A stretch of 64,000 nucleotides of DNA from NCBI GenBank assembly GCA_910576205.1, contig CAJTHL010000004.1:1-64000 (forward strand). The letters run 5' to 3'. Positions 1 to 8,097 of the stretch are shown here, piece after piece. Origin of the DNA: Clostridia bacterium (GTDB lineage: Bacteria; Bacillota; Clostridia; Lachnospirales; Lachnospiraceae). The first letter of the stretch is position 1. Each line of letters opens with the position of its first letter. The notes below the pieces were generated by a model that searched no databases, was not told the DNA's origin, and was given only the letters and a program-made list of their open reading frames with translations. A program made the position numbers and the translations under genes.

Positions 1-240
1 GTTCTGGTTCTTGATCCAGGTCACAACAATCTGCTGACTGTTCTTTTCCCGTTTTACTGTTTCTTGGTTCGCTTATTTCCGTAAGCTGAATTAAAACTTC
101 TTTTCTTGAATTTTCAAGGTTTCTTCACTGTTCAGTTATCAAGGTTCGTCTGACTTTTCAAAGGACATGTGATTGTCCTTTCTCAGATCAGCTTGAAAAT
201 AATACCATAACCTGCGAAATTTGTCAACAGTTTTTTTAAT
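1..240 (-). promoter_or_regulatory. rRNA operon leader (16S gene lies off the left edge)
   Basis: No protein gene is visible here. Read on the minus strand, the stretch has the look of a clostridial 16S leader: a strong promoter at its upstream end, then two near-repeats of an 'ACCTTGA(T/A)AA' phrase of the kind seen in rRNA leaders and spacers, then a long non-coding run to the window edge. The 16S gene itself is not inside the window, so the call rests on promoter strength, leader-like repeats and the tRNA genes just upstream. Another stable RNA is possible. Confidence 0.5.
199..227 (-). promoter_or_regulatory. Strong sigma-A promoter for the rRNA leader
   Basis: On the minus strand a perfect -35 box TTGACA (222-227) is followed by a 17-bp spacer and a -10 box TATTAT (199-204). 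It lies between tRNA-Ser(GGA) and the leader, so the rRNA operon can be transcribed independently of the tRNA genes. Confidence 0.7.
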
Positions 241-258
241 TATTTTCAAGTGACTAAA

Positions 259-348
259 CGGAGAAAGAGGGATTTGAACCCTCGCGCCGCTATTAACGAC
301 CTACTCCCTTTCCAGGGGAGCCCCTTCGGCCAGCTTGGGTATTTCTCC
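259..348 (-). tRNA. tRNA-Ser (anticodon GGA)
   Basis: A 90-nt class II tRNA. The acceptor stem pairs GGAGAAA with TTTCTCC, followed by discriminator G. The anticodon stem CTCCC/GGGAG encloses a loop with GGA, and there is a long variable arm and a T-arm with GGTTCAAATCC. CCA is not encoded. It lies 7 bp downstream of a second tRNA-Ser gene and upstream of the rRNA leader. Confidence 0.95.
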
Positions 349-355
349 AGATAAA

Positions 356-441
356 CGGAGAGGATGGGATTCGAACCCATGCGCCCTTTCGGACAAACGG
401 TTTTCAAGACCGCCTCGTTATGACCACTTCGATACCTCTCC
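356..441 (-). tRNA. tRNA-Ser (anticodon UGA)
   Basis: An 86-nt class II tRNA. The acceptor stem pairs GGAGAGG with CCTCTCC, discriminator G. The anticodon loop CTTGAAA carries TGA. The long variable arm and the T-arm GGTTCGAATCC are typical. It is the first gene of a two-gene tRNA-Ser unit with its own upstream promoter. Confidence 0.95.
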
Positions 442-513
442 ATATAATAGTCATAGGTTTGTTCGACCCCCGTCCACGCACATAGCCTTCTTATCTGCGT
501 GGCGACGATTTAA

Positions 514-542
514 ATATTAGCACATGGAATATTTTCTGTCAA
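514..542 (-). promoter_or_regulatory. Promoter of the tRNA-Ser pair
   Basis: On the minus strand: -35 TTGACA (537-542), 17-bp spacer, -10 TAATAT (514-519). The roughly 70 nt between -10 and the tRNA hold a GC-rich hairpin built on CCACGC/GCGTGG. Confidence 0.7.
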
Positions 543-672
543 CACATTTTTTCAGTTTTTTGTTCATTTTTTTTGATCCCAGGCAAAACGGCGGTACAGG
601 AATATCCGCAGATACCATGTACCGTCGCATACATACTGCTAATCTGCAATTCTGGCGCCTTTTCGTGCCAGC

Positions 673-1140
673 TTATCCGCAAGAGCAATGCCGGGTCCCT
701 ACACCATAAATAACATCTGCTTTTAAGTGATTCAGCATCAGAACTGTGTACGAAGACATTCTTGAAAGTATTTCCGGTGGAAAACAGGGTTGATTTGTTC
801 TTGGATTGATATCTTTCCCCAGCGCATCTATCACCACCTTCTCCGGAAGCAGCATAAGGTTTTCATTCTTCTCATGAAACCGATCCCTGCATACCGCCGC
901 TCTCTGTATTTTTATACTGACGGGGCCACCCCTGAAGGTCCCCTTCTGCATCATCCGTATAGATGGTTGTCAGTTCACTTAAGCCAACATCCAGGAGACA
1001 TTCTTCCAGATGTCTCTTCAGACTGGCTGCCGCCGTCGCTCTGTTTCCTGTCACGGATGGTAAAGATACATTTTTTCATATCTTCCGCTTCATTCTCAAG
1101 CTCGCTTCGATATTCAAACCGGCGGAATTTTGAATTTGGA
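673..1140 (-). pseudogene. Decayed gene of unknown function
   Basis: Protein-like stretches on the minus strand change frame at least twice. One stretch reads FRRFEYRSELENEAEDMKK, a second contains TGNRATAAASLKRHLEEC and TTIYTDDAEGDLQG, and a third contains VVIDALGKDINP and ADVIYGVGTRHCSCG followed by ADKLARKGARIAD. Each is charged and helical in composition, and they follow one another in order, as expected of one gene broken by frameshifts. I do not recognise the family. It could also be chance open frames in a gene-poor region. Confidence 0.35.
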
Positions 1141-1282
1141 TATTTGTTTGTCTGCCCGGATCATTTCAGCCATTCACTAAAAATTCCGGTCTTTCTGCTA
1201 TTTTTTACAGCACAAATCATTTTTTTCATAATCTGATTCTTCCCATCTTCATTTTTATCCGGATAACAGGCGATACTCGCCC

Positions 1283-1546
1283 TTACCAAAACCTTATATA
1301 GCGGTCACCAGGTATGTACGCTCTGCTTGCATGGCTAAATCCGCCGGCGACAGCGCTTATAATAGCAAATCCCACAAGTAAACCGCCCACTACTGCCGCA
1401 ACCACACTGGCCGCCGCTACTACAATGGCAATTATCACTGCGACCTTAACCAGCTTCATAACGATCTTCATCATTTTTTCACCCAGGGTCAGCTTATTCC
1501 AGCGGCTTATTCTCACTTTTCTCATCCTGGCAATCAGTTTCTTCAT
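1283..1546 (-). CDS. Small hypothetical membrane protein
   Basis: An 87-residue protein. Residues 1-30 are basic (MKKLIARMRKVRISRWNK), then an amphipathic segment leads into a long Ala/Val/Ile/Gly-rich hydrophobic stretch (about 30-68) able to form one or two membrane helices, and a short aromatic tail follows. The start is supported by AAAGGTGG about 10 nt upstream. The highly biased hydrophobic composition resembles small holin-like or membrane-active peptides, but no family is recognised. It stands alone, with no gene within 400 bp on either side. Confidence 0.5.
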   Translation of the reverse strand: MKKLIARMRKVRISRWNKLTLGEKMMKIVMKLVKVAVIIAIVVAAASVVAAVVGGLLVGFAIISAVAGGFSHASRAYIPGDRYIRFW

Positions 1547-1989
1547 GGTTATTTTCCACCTTTCTTATTTTTGGTCTGCCTTTCCAGCCAACCTCTTCCA
1601 TGCAACTAAGCTCTTTAAATTCAATTCCTGGTAACCTTTGCTGACTGTTTACATCTATGAAACGACTAGGGAAGCCGGGCGGTTGCAGGTTTTTGAAAAA
1701 ATTTATTTTTTGTCAGGAATATAGATATTGCTGGTGTGGGGCTGCCTTGATAACCGCCCGGATCATGCGCCTAATGAAAGCAACCAGCATAACCTCCCTG
1801 CCCTTCGTCCTTTTGGGGATATAATCCTTACATCTATAGAACGAACAGAAGGCTCGCTGGTTGCACATTTCCGCAATTTTTTACAGACAAAAATAAGACA
1901 TCCTGCTTAGAAGGCTCCATATGCACGACCGGCCCACAGTTTTCTTATGCTTTGTCCTATGCAGATAACGGTGGTATCGCTAAACAGTC
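1547..1989. other. Gene-free stretch
   Basis: No convincing coding frame. The only structure seen is a spaced inverted repeat, GGGCGGTT near 1677 and AACCGCCC near 1755. The about 70-bp gap between the arms makes a simple terminator unlikely. Confidence 0.4.
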
Positions 1990-2376
1990 TTATTCTAATC
2001 TGCCCAGCACCTCCTTAAAATTAAAATCAAGATCATTAAGCTTGTTATACCATACGTTTCCCAGTATGTTGGGGATAACATAGTTCAAAGATGAACATAC
2101 AATGACCGGTATATCTATTTTTTCTTTTTCCATTCTTTCTATCAGTTTGAATCCCGCCTCTTCATCTATGGCTTCTCCCGCCTCCAGCGGATATTGCATA
2201 TCTGTCACGATCAAATCTGTCTTTTCTCCGCCATGGTATAGTTGTTCCCACAGCTCCTTCTGGTTTCTCACTGTCATGATATTTCTTATTCCATTAAATT
2301 CCAGGGCCTTTCGTATATCCGTCCCCTTAAAAACATCATCATCCACAATAACTGCTTTTATTTTTGATAAATTCAC
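1990..2376 (-). CDS. Stand-alone response-regulator receiver domain
   Basis: About 128 residues forming a single CheY-like receiver domain with no output domain. The acidic pocket is VIVDDD near the N-terminus, the likely phospho-acceptor Asp is in IVTDMQYP near residue 58, the conserved Ser/Thr position is in VIVCSSLNY, and a Lys follows in WYNKLND. Two ATG codons lie at 2385 and 2382, but GGGAGG abuts the first one directly. The GTG at 2376 is 9 nt from that site and is the best-spaced start. There is no histidine kinase nearby, so its partner is unknown. Such single-domain receivers act by protein contact or as phosphate sinks. Confidence 0.75.
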   Translation of the reverse strand: MNLSKIKAVIVDDDVFKGTDIRKALEFNGIRNIMTVRNQKELWEQLYHGGEKTDLIVTDMQYPLEAGEAIDEEAGFKLIERMEKEKIDIPVIVCSSLNYVIPNILGNVWYNKLNDLDFNFKEVLGRLE

Positions 2377-2385
2377 CAGCATCAT

Positions 2386-2644
2386 CCTCCCGGTTAAAAG
2401 CTTATTTCATTTTTAGTATATGGATTTTCCATGCTCCAGTCAATCTTTTTCTTACTCTCTACATGCCCCAAGCACCCATGCTACCCCCTTTGTTTCAACC
2501 GGCCGCCCAGTCCTTTGTTGATAGCGCAACGGAAAACAGGCCTGGCATTTCTGCCTGGCCCGCTTTCCGAATTTTATAATGAGAAGTAGTAGCAGCCTGT
2601 TAAAACGGATACTTCCGCTGTATTCCCACGCCTTCGCAGGCCTC
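2386..2644. other. Intergenic stretch, nothing recognised
   Basis: About 260 bp between the receiver-domain gene and the end of the URO-D-like gene. Open frames here lack ribosome-binding sites and family signal. No clear terminator hairpin with a T-run was seen after the URO-D-like stop codon. Confidence 0.3.
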
Positions 2645-3784
2645 CTAATATCTGGATGCGCTGCGGGCACCTCTGAGAAGGGCTTTCACATTTTCCAGTG
2701 GCGTGCCGATCTCCAGGTAATCTGAGCAGGCAAAAATATAGTGGCCTCCCTCTTTCCCTGTCAGCATAAGGTCATAAGCCCGTTTCTCCACCTCCTGGGG
2801 CGTAGCTTCCTTGAGGAAGTGTACCTGGTCAAAATTTCCAAATAAAATTAATTCATCCCCAAAGTAAGCCTTAGCTTCCGCCAGGGTATTGTCCCCCTGG
2901 GGGGACTCGGATATGGTCTCCCAGACAGTGATGCCCAGCTTTTTGTAAGCGGGATACAGGCTTTTAGCCTTGCCGCAGTTGTGATAAATAATGGGCTTGC
3001 CCCCTGCCCGCAGCACGTCAATAGCCCGCCGCTCATAGGGAAGCACATGTTCCTCAAAGTAGTCGGAACCCATCATGCCGCCATTAGCAATGTTCCCCTG
3101 CATCCCCACGCAGTCAAACGCACTCTCCACGAATATTTCATGGTCGCTGGCCACAAGGTCCGCAAAGAAGCCCATATAATCGCTGTAGTAATCCTCATCC
3201 GTAAGGGCGTCCACCATCATGTCCTGGACATTGATGTAGGTGGAAGCCAGGTTGTAGACGCCGCCCATAGCCCAGGGACAGGAAATACCCAGGTCCCCGA
3301 TCTCTTTTTCTGCCTCCCGTCCGGATTCCAGAATGTGCTCTGCATCCTGCTTTTCCCTCTTCGGACAGTATTTCTTAAACGCCTCGAAATCGTCGCTGTC
3401 CTTAATAAGATACTCCATGGTGCTGAAATGAATGCCGCTGAGCATCTTATCGATACAGGGCGCCCCCTCCTTGTGCGTGAGGGTTTTTTCCGGGGTTTTT
3501 ACGCTTATGGTACGGATATAGTTGCCGTTTATAATGTCCAGACGGCTGTCCACCTCCCAGTTGGGGAAGCTCCTCTGGAGGAAATACGGGATCTCATTTA
3601 CATACTGCCTGGTAACCAGGTCAAAATCCAGCTCTTTCCGCAGAGCCACCGCATCGTACAGACGGCTTGTGTTTTCCTTATTATAATAGTAGGACAGATA
3701 TTCCTCCTGGATAAAGGGACTGACCGGTACCATGTCCGGAGTGCCACCGCTTAACACACAGAGGAGCCTCTCTCTTGAAGTCAT
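2645..3784 (-). CDS. Uroporphyrinogen decarboxylase (URO-D) family protein
   Basis: A 379-residue TIM-barrel protein of the URO-D/methyltransferase superfamily. It opens with the family's N-terminal MTSRERLLCVLSGG..DMVPV. Its IYHNCGKA segment (about residues 265-272) carries the His/Cys pair that binds Zn in the MtbA/CmuA type of cobalamin methyltransferases, so a methyl-transfer or related role is more likely than haem synthesis. There are no other haem genes here. It is the last gene of the TRAP transporter operon, 21 bp after dctM, and has an AGGAGG site upstream. The natural inference is that it acts on the imported compound. The substrate is unknown. Confidence 0.8.
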   Translation of the reverse strand: MTSRERLLCVLSGGTPDMVPVSPFIQEEYLSYYYNKENTSRLYDAVALRKELDFDLVTRQYVNEIPYFLQRSFPNWEVDSRLDIINGNYIRTISVKTPEKTLTHKEGAPCIDKMLSGIHFSTMEYLIKDSDDFEAFKKYCPKREKQDAEHILESGREAEKEIGDLGISCPWAMGGVYNLASTYINVQDMMVDALTDEDYYSDYMGFFADLVASDHEIFVESAFDCVGMQGNIANGGMMGSDYFEEHVLPYERRAIDVLRAGGKPIIYHNCGKAKSLYPAYKKLGITVWETISESPQGDNTLAEAKAYFGDELILFGNFDQVHFLKEATPQEVEKRAYDLMLTGKEGGHYIFACSDYLEIGTPLENVKALLRGARSASRY

Positions 3785-3805
3785 AGTTTTTTAATACCTC
3801 CTGTT

Positions 3806-5101
3806 TTAATAACCAAATATATGGGGCAGTGCCAGGCTGACTGCCGGGATAAAACTCAGCATCAGCAGCACAATAAGCATGCATAGATAGAATGGCAACG
3901 TTGCTTTTACTATCCGTTCGATGGGCACCTTGGACACGGCGGAGCCGATAAACAGGCAGCTCCCCACCGGCGGAGTCAGAAGTCCGATTCCGCAGTTTAA
4001 GATCATCATAACGCCAAATTGCACGGAGTCGATGCCTACACTGTGGGCCAGGGGTAGCAGAATCGGCGTCGCAATCAAGATAATGGGCGCCATATCCATA
4101 ATGCAGCCCAAAAGCAGCAGAATCAGATTGATAAGCAGCACCAGCAGCACTTTGTTTGTAGTCAGGCTTGTGATGGCGTTTGCCGCCAGATCCGGTACAT
4201 GCAAATAGGTAAGGCAATATCCGAAAATACTGGAGGTGCCACAGAGGATAAGGACGATTGCCAGGATGTCAATACATTCTCCCAGAATTTTCCATACCCC
4301 TTTCCAGTTTACGCCCCTGTATACATACAGGCTGACAAACAGACTGTAGATAACTGCGATAGCCGCAGACTCGGTGGCTGTAAATACGCCGCCTACTACG
4401 CCTACCACCACGATCAGGATAGCCAGCAGCGCCCAGAGGGATTTGCCAAGCTGTCTCATAAACACCTTCATGGAAAATTTATCTCCCTTGGGATAACTTC
4501 TTTTCACAGAGATGATGTAAGCGCCGATCATCAGGGAAATTGCCAGCAGCGCGCCGGGAAGATACCCTGCCATAAACAGCGCGCCTACGGAGACGCCGCC
4601 CGCCGCCGTGGCGTAAATAACCATGTTGTGGCTTGGGGGTACCAAAAGCCCCTCCACGGAGGAGGTGATGGTTACGGCTGTGGAAAAATCATCGTCGTAG
4701 CCTGCATCCACCATCATGGGAATCAAAAGGTTACCCAGAGAGGCCGTGTCTGCCGTGGCGGAACCGGAGATTCCTCCGAAAAAGTAAGACGCTACAATAT
4801 TTACCATGGCAAGGCCTCCCCGCATCCACCCCACCAGGGAATTGGCCAGGGCGATAAGCTTCTCCGATATACCCCCGCTTCCCATGAGGCAGCCCATAAC
4901 AATAAAGAAGGGCACTGCCATCAAGGAAAAGGAGTTGAGGCCTTTTACCATCTGCTGACACACATTGCTTAGGGGGATTCCCAGGTAAAGCAGACAGGCC
5001 ACGGAGGCGATACCCACCGCGTAAGCGATGTAGACCCGCAGAAGAATCAGTACCAAAAAGGTAATCAGCAGAATCGCGATTGCCGTTCCGTTTGTCTTCA
5101 T
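3806..5101 (-). CDS. dctM: TRAP transporter large permease (DctM family)
   Basis: A 431-residue, very hydrophobic protein with about 12 predicted membrane helices, the usual size for the 12-TM DctM subunit of tripartite ATP-independent periplasmic transporters. Family-typical features include FFIVMGCLMGSGGISEKLIALANSLVG near residue 65, SGSATADTASLG near 115, and GLLTPPVGSCLFIG near 365. It carries out sodium-driven uptake of an organic acid delivered by the DctP binding protein. Its ATG overlaps the dctQ stop (ATGA), pointing to translational coupling. Confidence 0.93.
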   Translation of the reverse strand: MKTNGTAIAILLITFLVLILLRVYIAYAVGIASVACLLYLGIPLSNVCQQMVKGLNSFSLMAVPFFIVMGCLMGSGGISEKLIALANSLVGWMRGGLAMVNIVASYFFGGISGSATADTASLGNLLIPMMVDAGYDDDFSTAVTITSSVEGLLVPPSHNMVIYATAAGGVSVGALFMAGYLPGALLAISLMIGAYIISVKRSYPKGDKFSMKVFMRQLGKSLWALLAILIVVVGVVGGVFTATESAAIAVIYSLFVSLYVYRGVNWKGVWKILGECIDILAIVLILCGTSSIFGYCLTYLHVPDLAANAITSLTTNKVLLVLLINLILLLLGCIMDMAPIILIATPILLPLAHSVGIDSVQFGVMMILNCGIGLLTPPVGSCLFIGSAVSKVPIERIVKATLPFYLCMLIVLLMLSFIPAVSLALPHIFGY

Positions 5102-5616
5102 ATTTTCACCTCTCTCCCCAATAATGCACAGATATGTTTGTATATCACTTCAATTTCAAACAAAATCACCGCGAATCCGGCAAGGGGGACTGGCAGATAC
5201 AGCCAGAATTTGGAGAGCCAGGGAAGGCTCACATAAAACCCCTTCTGTCCTACAGACGCCGCGTAAACCCCGCCCCGGTGCAGCATGATAACGGAAAATA
5301 CCAGCACCAGAACATCGCCAAAGAGATCCAGCCCCTGCACGACCTTTTTGGGCAGGTATCCGTCCAGAGAAGTCATGCGGATATGGGACTGTTTGTGAAT
5401 GGCCAGGGCAGCGCTTAAGAACGCCATGTAAATCATACAGGTCAGCACGATCTCCTCACTCCATGAGGGATCCGTAATAAACGGGACATATTTTCCCACG
5501 TATCTTCCCAGCACGGCGTAGGAAGTAATCAGCACGTCTGCGATGAGAAACAGTTTGCAAAGGAACATGACAATGCGGTAAAAAATGTCGTAAAAGGATT
5601 TTATTTTTTCTGCCAA
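5098..5616 (-). CDS. dctQ: TRAP transporter small permease (DctQ family)
   Basis: 172 residues with four predicted membrane helices, the usual DctQ topology. The segment WSEEIVLTCMIYMAFLSAALAIHKQSHIRM is the family's most recognisable region: an acidic pair after Trp, then a His-rich loop. It partners DctM in the membrane complex. Translation starts with TTG, with an AGGGAG site 3-8 nt upstream; no ATG is better placed. It lies 24 bp after dctP and overlaps dctM by 4 bp. Confidence 0.9.
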   Translation of the reverse strand: MAEKIKSFYDIFYRIVMFLCKLFLIADVLITSYAVLGRYVGKYVPFITDPSWSEEIVLTCMIYMAFLSAALAIHKQSHIRMTSLDGYLPKKVVQGLDLFGDVLVLVFSVIMLHRGGVYAASVGQKGFYVSLPWLSKFWLYLPVPLAGFAVILFEIEVIYKHICALLGREVKI

Positions 5617-5640
5617 TGTCTCCCTCCCCTTTCCGCCAGT

Positions 5641-6726
5641 TTATTTTGCGCAGTCCAGAATCTGCTGGTATTCGTTCTCAAGGCCATCTGTATAGTTAGC
5701 AATCAGGCTCTCGCAGGCTGTCCTGTAGGGGGTCTGATCCGTTACTTCAACGATGGTTACGCCTGCCTCAGTCAGTCTCTTCTCACTGTCAGCCTCCTCC
5801 TGGGCGGAAATCTCTTTACAGTACGCGCTGGTCAGAGCGCCGGCTTCTTTGATAGCCGCCATCTGCTCCTCGGTCAGCTTTTCCATGGAAGCCTCGGACA
5901 TTACCACCTCGGATGCGCTTAAGGTGTGCTGGTCCTTTAAGAGGTAGGGCGCAACCTCGTGGAACGCGTTGGACTCATAGAGGGCTGTGGGCTGGTCGCC
6001 GCCGTCCACCACGCCGGACTGAAGGCTGGAGTAAAGCTCGTTGAAGCTAACCACAGTTGCTGAAGCTCCCAGAAGGTCTGTCATCTGCGTCAGAATGGGG
6101 TCTGAGGAAACACGGATTTTCCTGCCTGCCAGGTCTTCGATACCCTTAACTTCATCCACAAAGAAATAATTGCGGAATCCCTCTTCCATATAAAAGAGTC
6201 CCTGGATGCCAAGTCCGTTTGCTGAGGGTTCGTCCAGAATCTCCTGGGCCAGGTCTGTCTCCGTGAATTTCCAGTAGTGGTCCCGACTCTCCCACAGGAA
6301 GGGAAGTCCCATCAGCGACGCTTTCTTACATGCGTAGTTGTTCAGATCAAAAATGGAAATCCGGCACAAATCCACGGTTCCGCTATTGGTGGTCATTCCG
6401 TCCAGAATATCATTTTCAGTTCCCAGCACACCGCTGGCCTGGATATCGATGCTGACAGTGCCATTACTTAATTCCTCCACCTTCTCCTTAAAGAATGCCG
6501 CCACTTTTCCGTCCAGGGAATCTGCGGAGTTAACCTCTGCGTAGGTGAGAATCACGGCGTCTCCGGAGGTTTGCGTACCGCTACCGCTCTCTGCCGCCTC
6601 CTCCCCGCTCTCTGCCGCAGGCTCTTCCGTCTGTGCAGAACCGCTGTCTGATTTGCCGCATCCCGCAAGCATGGTCACTGCCAGGGCTGCCGTCATAAAT
6701 AAAGCTACGATTTTTCTGTTTTTCAT
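5641..6726 (-). CDS. dctP: TRAP transporter substrate-binding lipoprotein (DctP family)
   Basis: 361 residues. The N-terminus is a lipoprotein signal: basic MKNRK, a hydrophobic stretch, and the lipobox LAGCG with the lipidated Cys near residue 23, followed by a Ser/Glu/Gly-rich linker to about residue 52. The mature part has DctP hallmarks: GTENDILDGMTTNSGTVDL near 105, GRKIRV near 195, and FNELYSSLQSGVVDGGD near 220, the region that contacts the substrate carboxylate through the family Arg. It is anchored outside the cell and hands substrate to DctQM. GGAGGACAAT precedes the ATG. It is the first gene of the operon under the operator-bearing promoter. Confidence 0.92.
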   Translation of the reverse strand: MKNRKIVALFMTAALAVTMLAGCGKSDSGSAQTEEPAAESGEEAAESGSGTQTSGDAVILTYAEVNSADSLDGKVAAFFKEKVEELSNGTVSIDIQASGVLGTENDILDGMTTNSGTVDLCRISIFDLNNYACKKASLMGLPFLWESRDHYWKFTETDLAQEILDEPSANGLGIQGLFYMEEGFRNYFFVDEVKGIEDLAGRKIRVSSDPILTQMTDLLGASATVVSFNELYSSLQSGVVDGGDQPTALYESNAFHEVAPYLLKDQHTLSASEVVMSEASMEKLTEEQMAAIKEAGALTSAYCKEISAQEEADSEKRLTEAGVTIVEVTDQTPYRTACESLIANYTDGLENEYQQILDCAK

Positions 6727-6777
6727 ATTGTCCTCCTTTTCTCTGCATTTATAATTTGCAGATCGAATAAAAAATAT

Positions 6778-6831
6778 CGTTTTACCAAAACGTTATGGTT
6801 GTATAATAGCACTATACCCCGGATTTGTCAA
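6778..6831 (-). promoter_or_regulatory. TRAP operon promoter with LacI-type operator
   Basis: On the minus strand: -35 TTGACA (6826-6831), 17-bp spacer, -10 TATTAT (6803-6808). Ten bases downstream of the -10 box lies a perfect 15-bp inverted repeat, CGTTTT-acc-AAAACG (6778-6792), covering the likely start site. The 13-bp core TTACCAAAACGTT is also present, inverted, at the promoter of the neighbouring lacI-type gene. It is therefore probably the operator of that repressor. Confidence 0.75.
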
Positions 6832-6857
6832 TCATTTACCCCAATAAAAAAACTGAC

Positions 6858-6912
6858 AAAAAAACAGTCGTGAAAATGTACAAAATACACAAACATTTTC
6901 GCGACTGTTTTT
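6858..6912 (-). terminator. Terminator after the lacI-type gene
   Basis: A long inverted repeat: about 20 bp with arms at 6860-6879 and 6893-6912, one mismatch, and A/T runs on both sides. On the minus strand the stem is followed by a T-run, and it lies just past the repressor's stop codon. It separates the repressor transcript from the TRAP operon promoter. Confidence 0.75.
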
Positions 6913-6936
6913 GTATGGTTTTATTTCCCGCCTGTG

Positions 6937-7983
6937 TCAGGACACATAGGACTCATAATTATATTTCATCACCAGGCCAATGGGAAGTTCCTCCTCCGTG
7001 ACCTCCCTGGTCTTACCGCAGAGCTGGTGATACAGCATTTCCACGGCCTTGGCTCCCTGCTCCCGGTTAGACTGGTAAATGGCGGCGGTTAAGATGCCGT
7101 TTTCAAAATACGGTATCAGCTCCCGGAATACATCGGAGCCCACGATAACCATATCCGGCTGAGTGGAATACTCATCCGCAAGCCTGCACAAGTGTATGGT
7201 GTTTCTGGCATTGCAGGCAAAAGCCGCCAGGGGATTCTCATTTTCCAGAACCTCCCGCACTCTTCCCTCAATGGCCTCTTTTCCAAATCCCGGCACGCAG
7301 ATCAGTTCTTTTTCCGGGCAGTGCTCCAGAATATAGTCCCGGAATGCCCCCATATATCTCACATTGCTGAAAACATACTCGCTTCCTGTGAGCAGCAGGA
7401 TTTTCCCCGCCTTTCCCTTTAGTACATGGTAGAGAAATTCCGCAGCCAGTTTCCCGGCCTTCTCATGATCCACCTTTACCGTGTTGACATAACTCTCCTC
7501 CTTTTTGTAGGAGGAAATCAGCACTGTGGGAATGCCAAGCCTGCCAAACCGCCTGGCCCACGCGCTGGCTTCCTTGTCGTCAGACACGGTAATCAGCCCC
7601 TGGATATCCTCCACCTCTCTGTCGTACAGGCGCATCAGCTCTTCGGAAATCCTGTCCATGGAAAATTCCGACTCCACATAGTGGAAATTTAAGGGATGGC
7701 TCTGGAGATTTGCGGCCGCGGCCCGGATGCCCTCCCAGATGCCCCGGAAATAATACTGGTCCTCATCCTTTGCCTTGGGCAGCACCACCGCCACGTTCTG
7801 CGCTCCTCTTCTAAGCAGGGAAGCACTCTCATTTAACTGGAAGTTACAGCGCTCCACCTCCCTGAGAATCATCTCCCGGGTTTTCTCGCTGACACCTTTT
7901 TTCCCATATATGGCACAGTGTACCGTGCCTACGGAAACGCCTGTGCGCTCCGCAATCTCTTTTAATGTAATGCGTTTCTCCAT
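6937..7983 (-). CDS. LacI-family transcriptional regulator
   Basis: 348 residues. The N-terminal helix-turn-helix (ITLKEIAERTGVSVGTVHCAIYGKKGVSEKTR, residues 5-36) and hinge are typical of LacI/PurR proteins. The rest is a periplasmic-binding-protein-like sensor domain. The usual 'VSRALNG' of the recognition helix is replaced by VHCAIYGKKG, so operator preference may be unusual. The gene lies just upstream of and co-directional with the TRAP operon, and both promoters carry the same operator core. This supports autoregulation and control of the transporter. The inducer is probably the TRAP substrate or a product of it. AAGGAG precedes the ATG. Confidence 0.9.
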   Translation of the reverse strand: MEKRITLKEIAERTGVSVGTVHCAIYGKKGVSEKTREMILREVERCNFQLNESASLLRRGAQNVAVVLPKAKDEDQYYFRGIWEGIRAAAANLQSHPLNFHYVESEFSMDRISEELMRLYDREVEDIQGLITVSDDKEASAWARRFGRLGIPTVLISSYKKEESYVNTVKVDHEKAGKLAAEFLYHVLKGKAGKILLLTGSEYVFSNVRYMGAFRDYILEHCPEKELICVPGFGKEAIEGRVREVLENENPLAAFACNARNTIHLCRLADEYSTQPDMVIVGSDVFRELIPYFENGILTAAIYQSNREQGAKAVEMLYHQLCGKTREVTEEELPIGLVMKYNYESYVS

Positions 7984-8011
7984 CTTTTTAAACTCCTTAA
8001 ATCAGATAGCT

Positions 8012-8064
8012 AAAACGTTTTGGTAATTACTTTTATCATAGCATCCCCAAATCTTCCCTGTCAA
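8012..8064 (-). promoter_or_regulatory. lacI-type gene promoter with operator
   Basis: On the minus strand: -35 TTGACA (8059-8064), 18-bp spacer, -10 TATGAT (8035-8040). The 10-bp palindrome AAAACGTTTT (8012-8021) lies downstream of the -10 box. It is part of a 13-bp core (8014-8026) shared in inverted orientation with the TRAP operon operator. Placement over the start region suggests repression by the gene's own product. Confidence 0.7.
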
Positions 8065-8065
8065 C

Positions 8066-8091
8066 AAAAATGCGCCGTTTTTTCCGGCGCA
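8066..8091 (-). terminator. Rho-independent terminator after ispD
   Basis: On the minus strand a 7-bp stem TGCGCCG/CGGCGCA with an A-rich 7-nt loop is followed by TTTTTGTT. It starts 7 bp after the ispD stop codon and ends the tsaE-to-ispD gene run just before the lacI-type promoter. Confidence 0.85.
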
Positions 8092-8097
8092 GACAGA

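Noticed and set aside
2452..2670. 72-codon minus-strand frame downstream of the URO-D-like gene
   Set aside because: No ribosome-binding site, overlaps the real gene's end and lacks protein-like composition.
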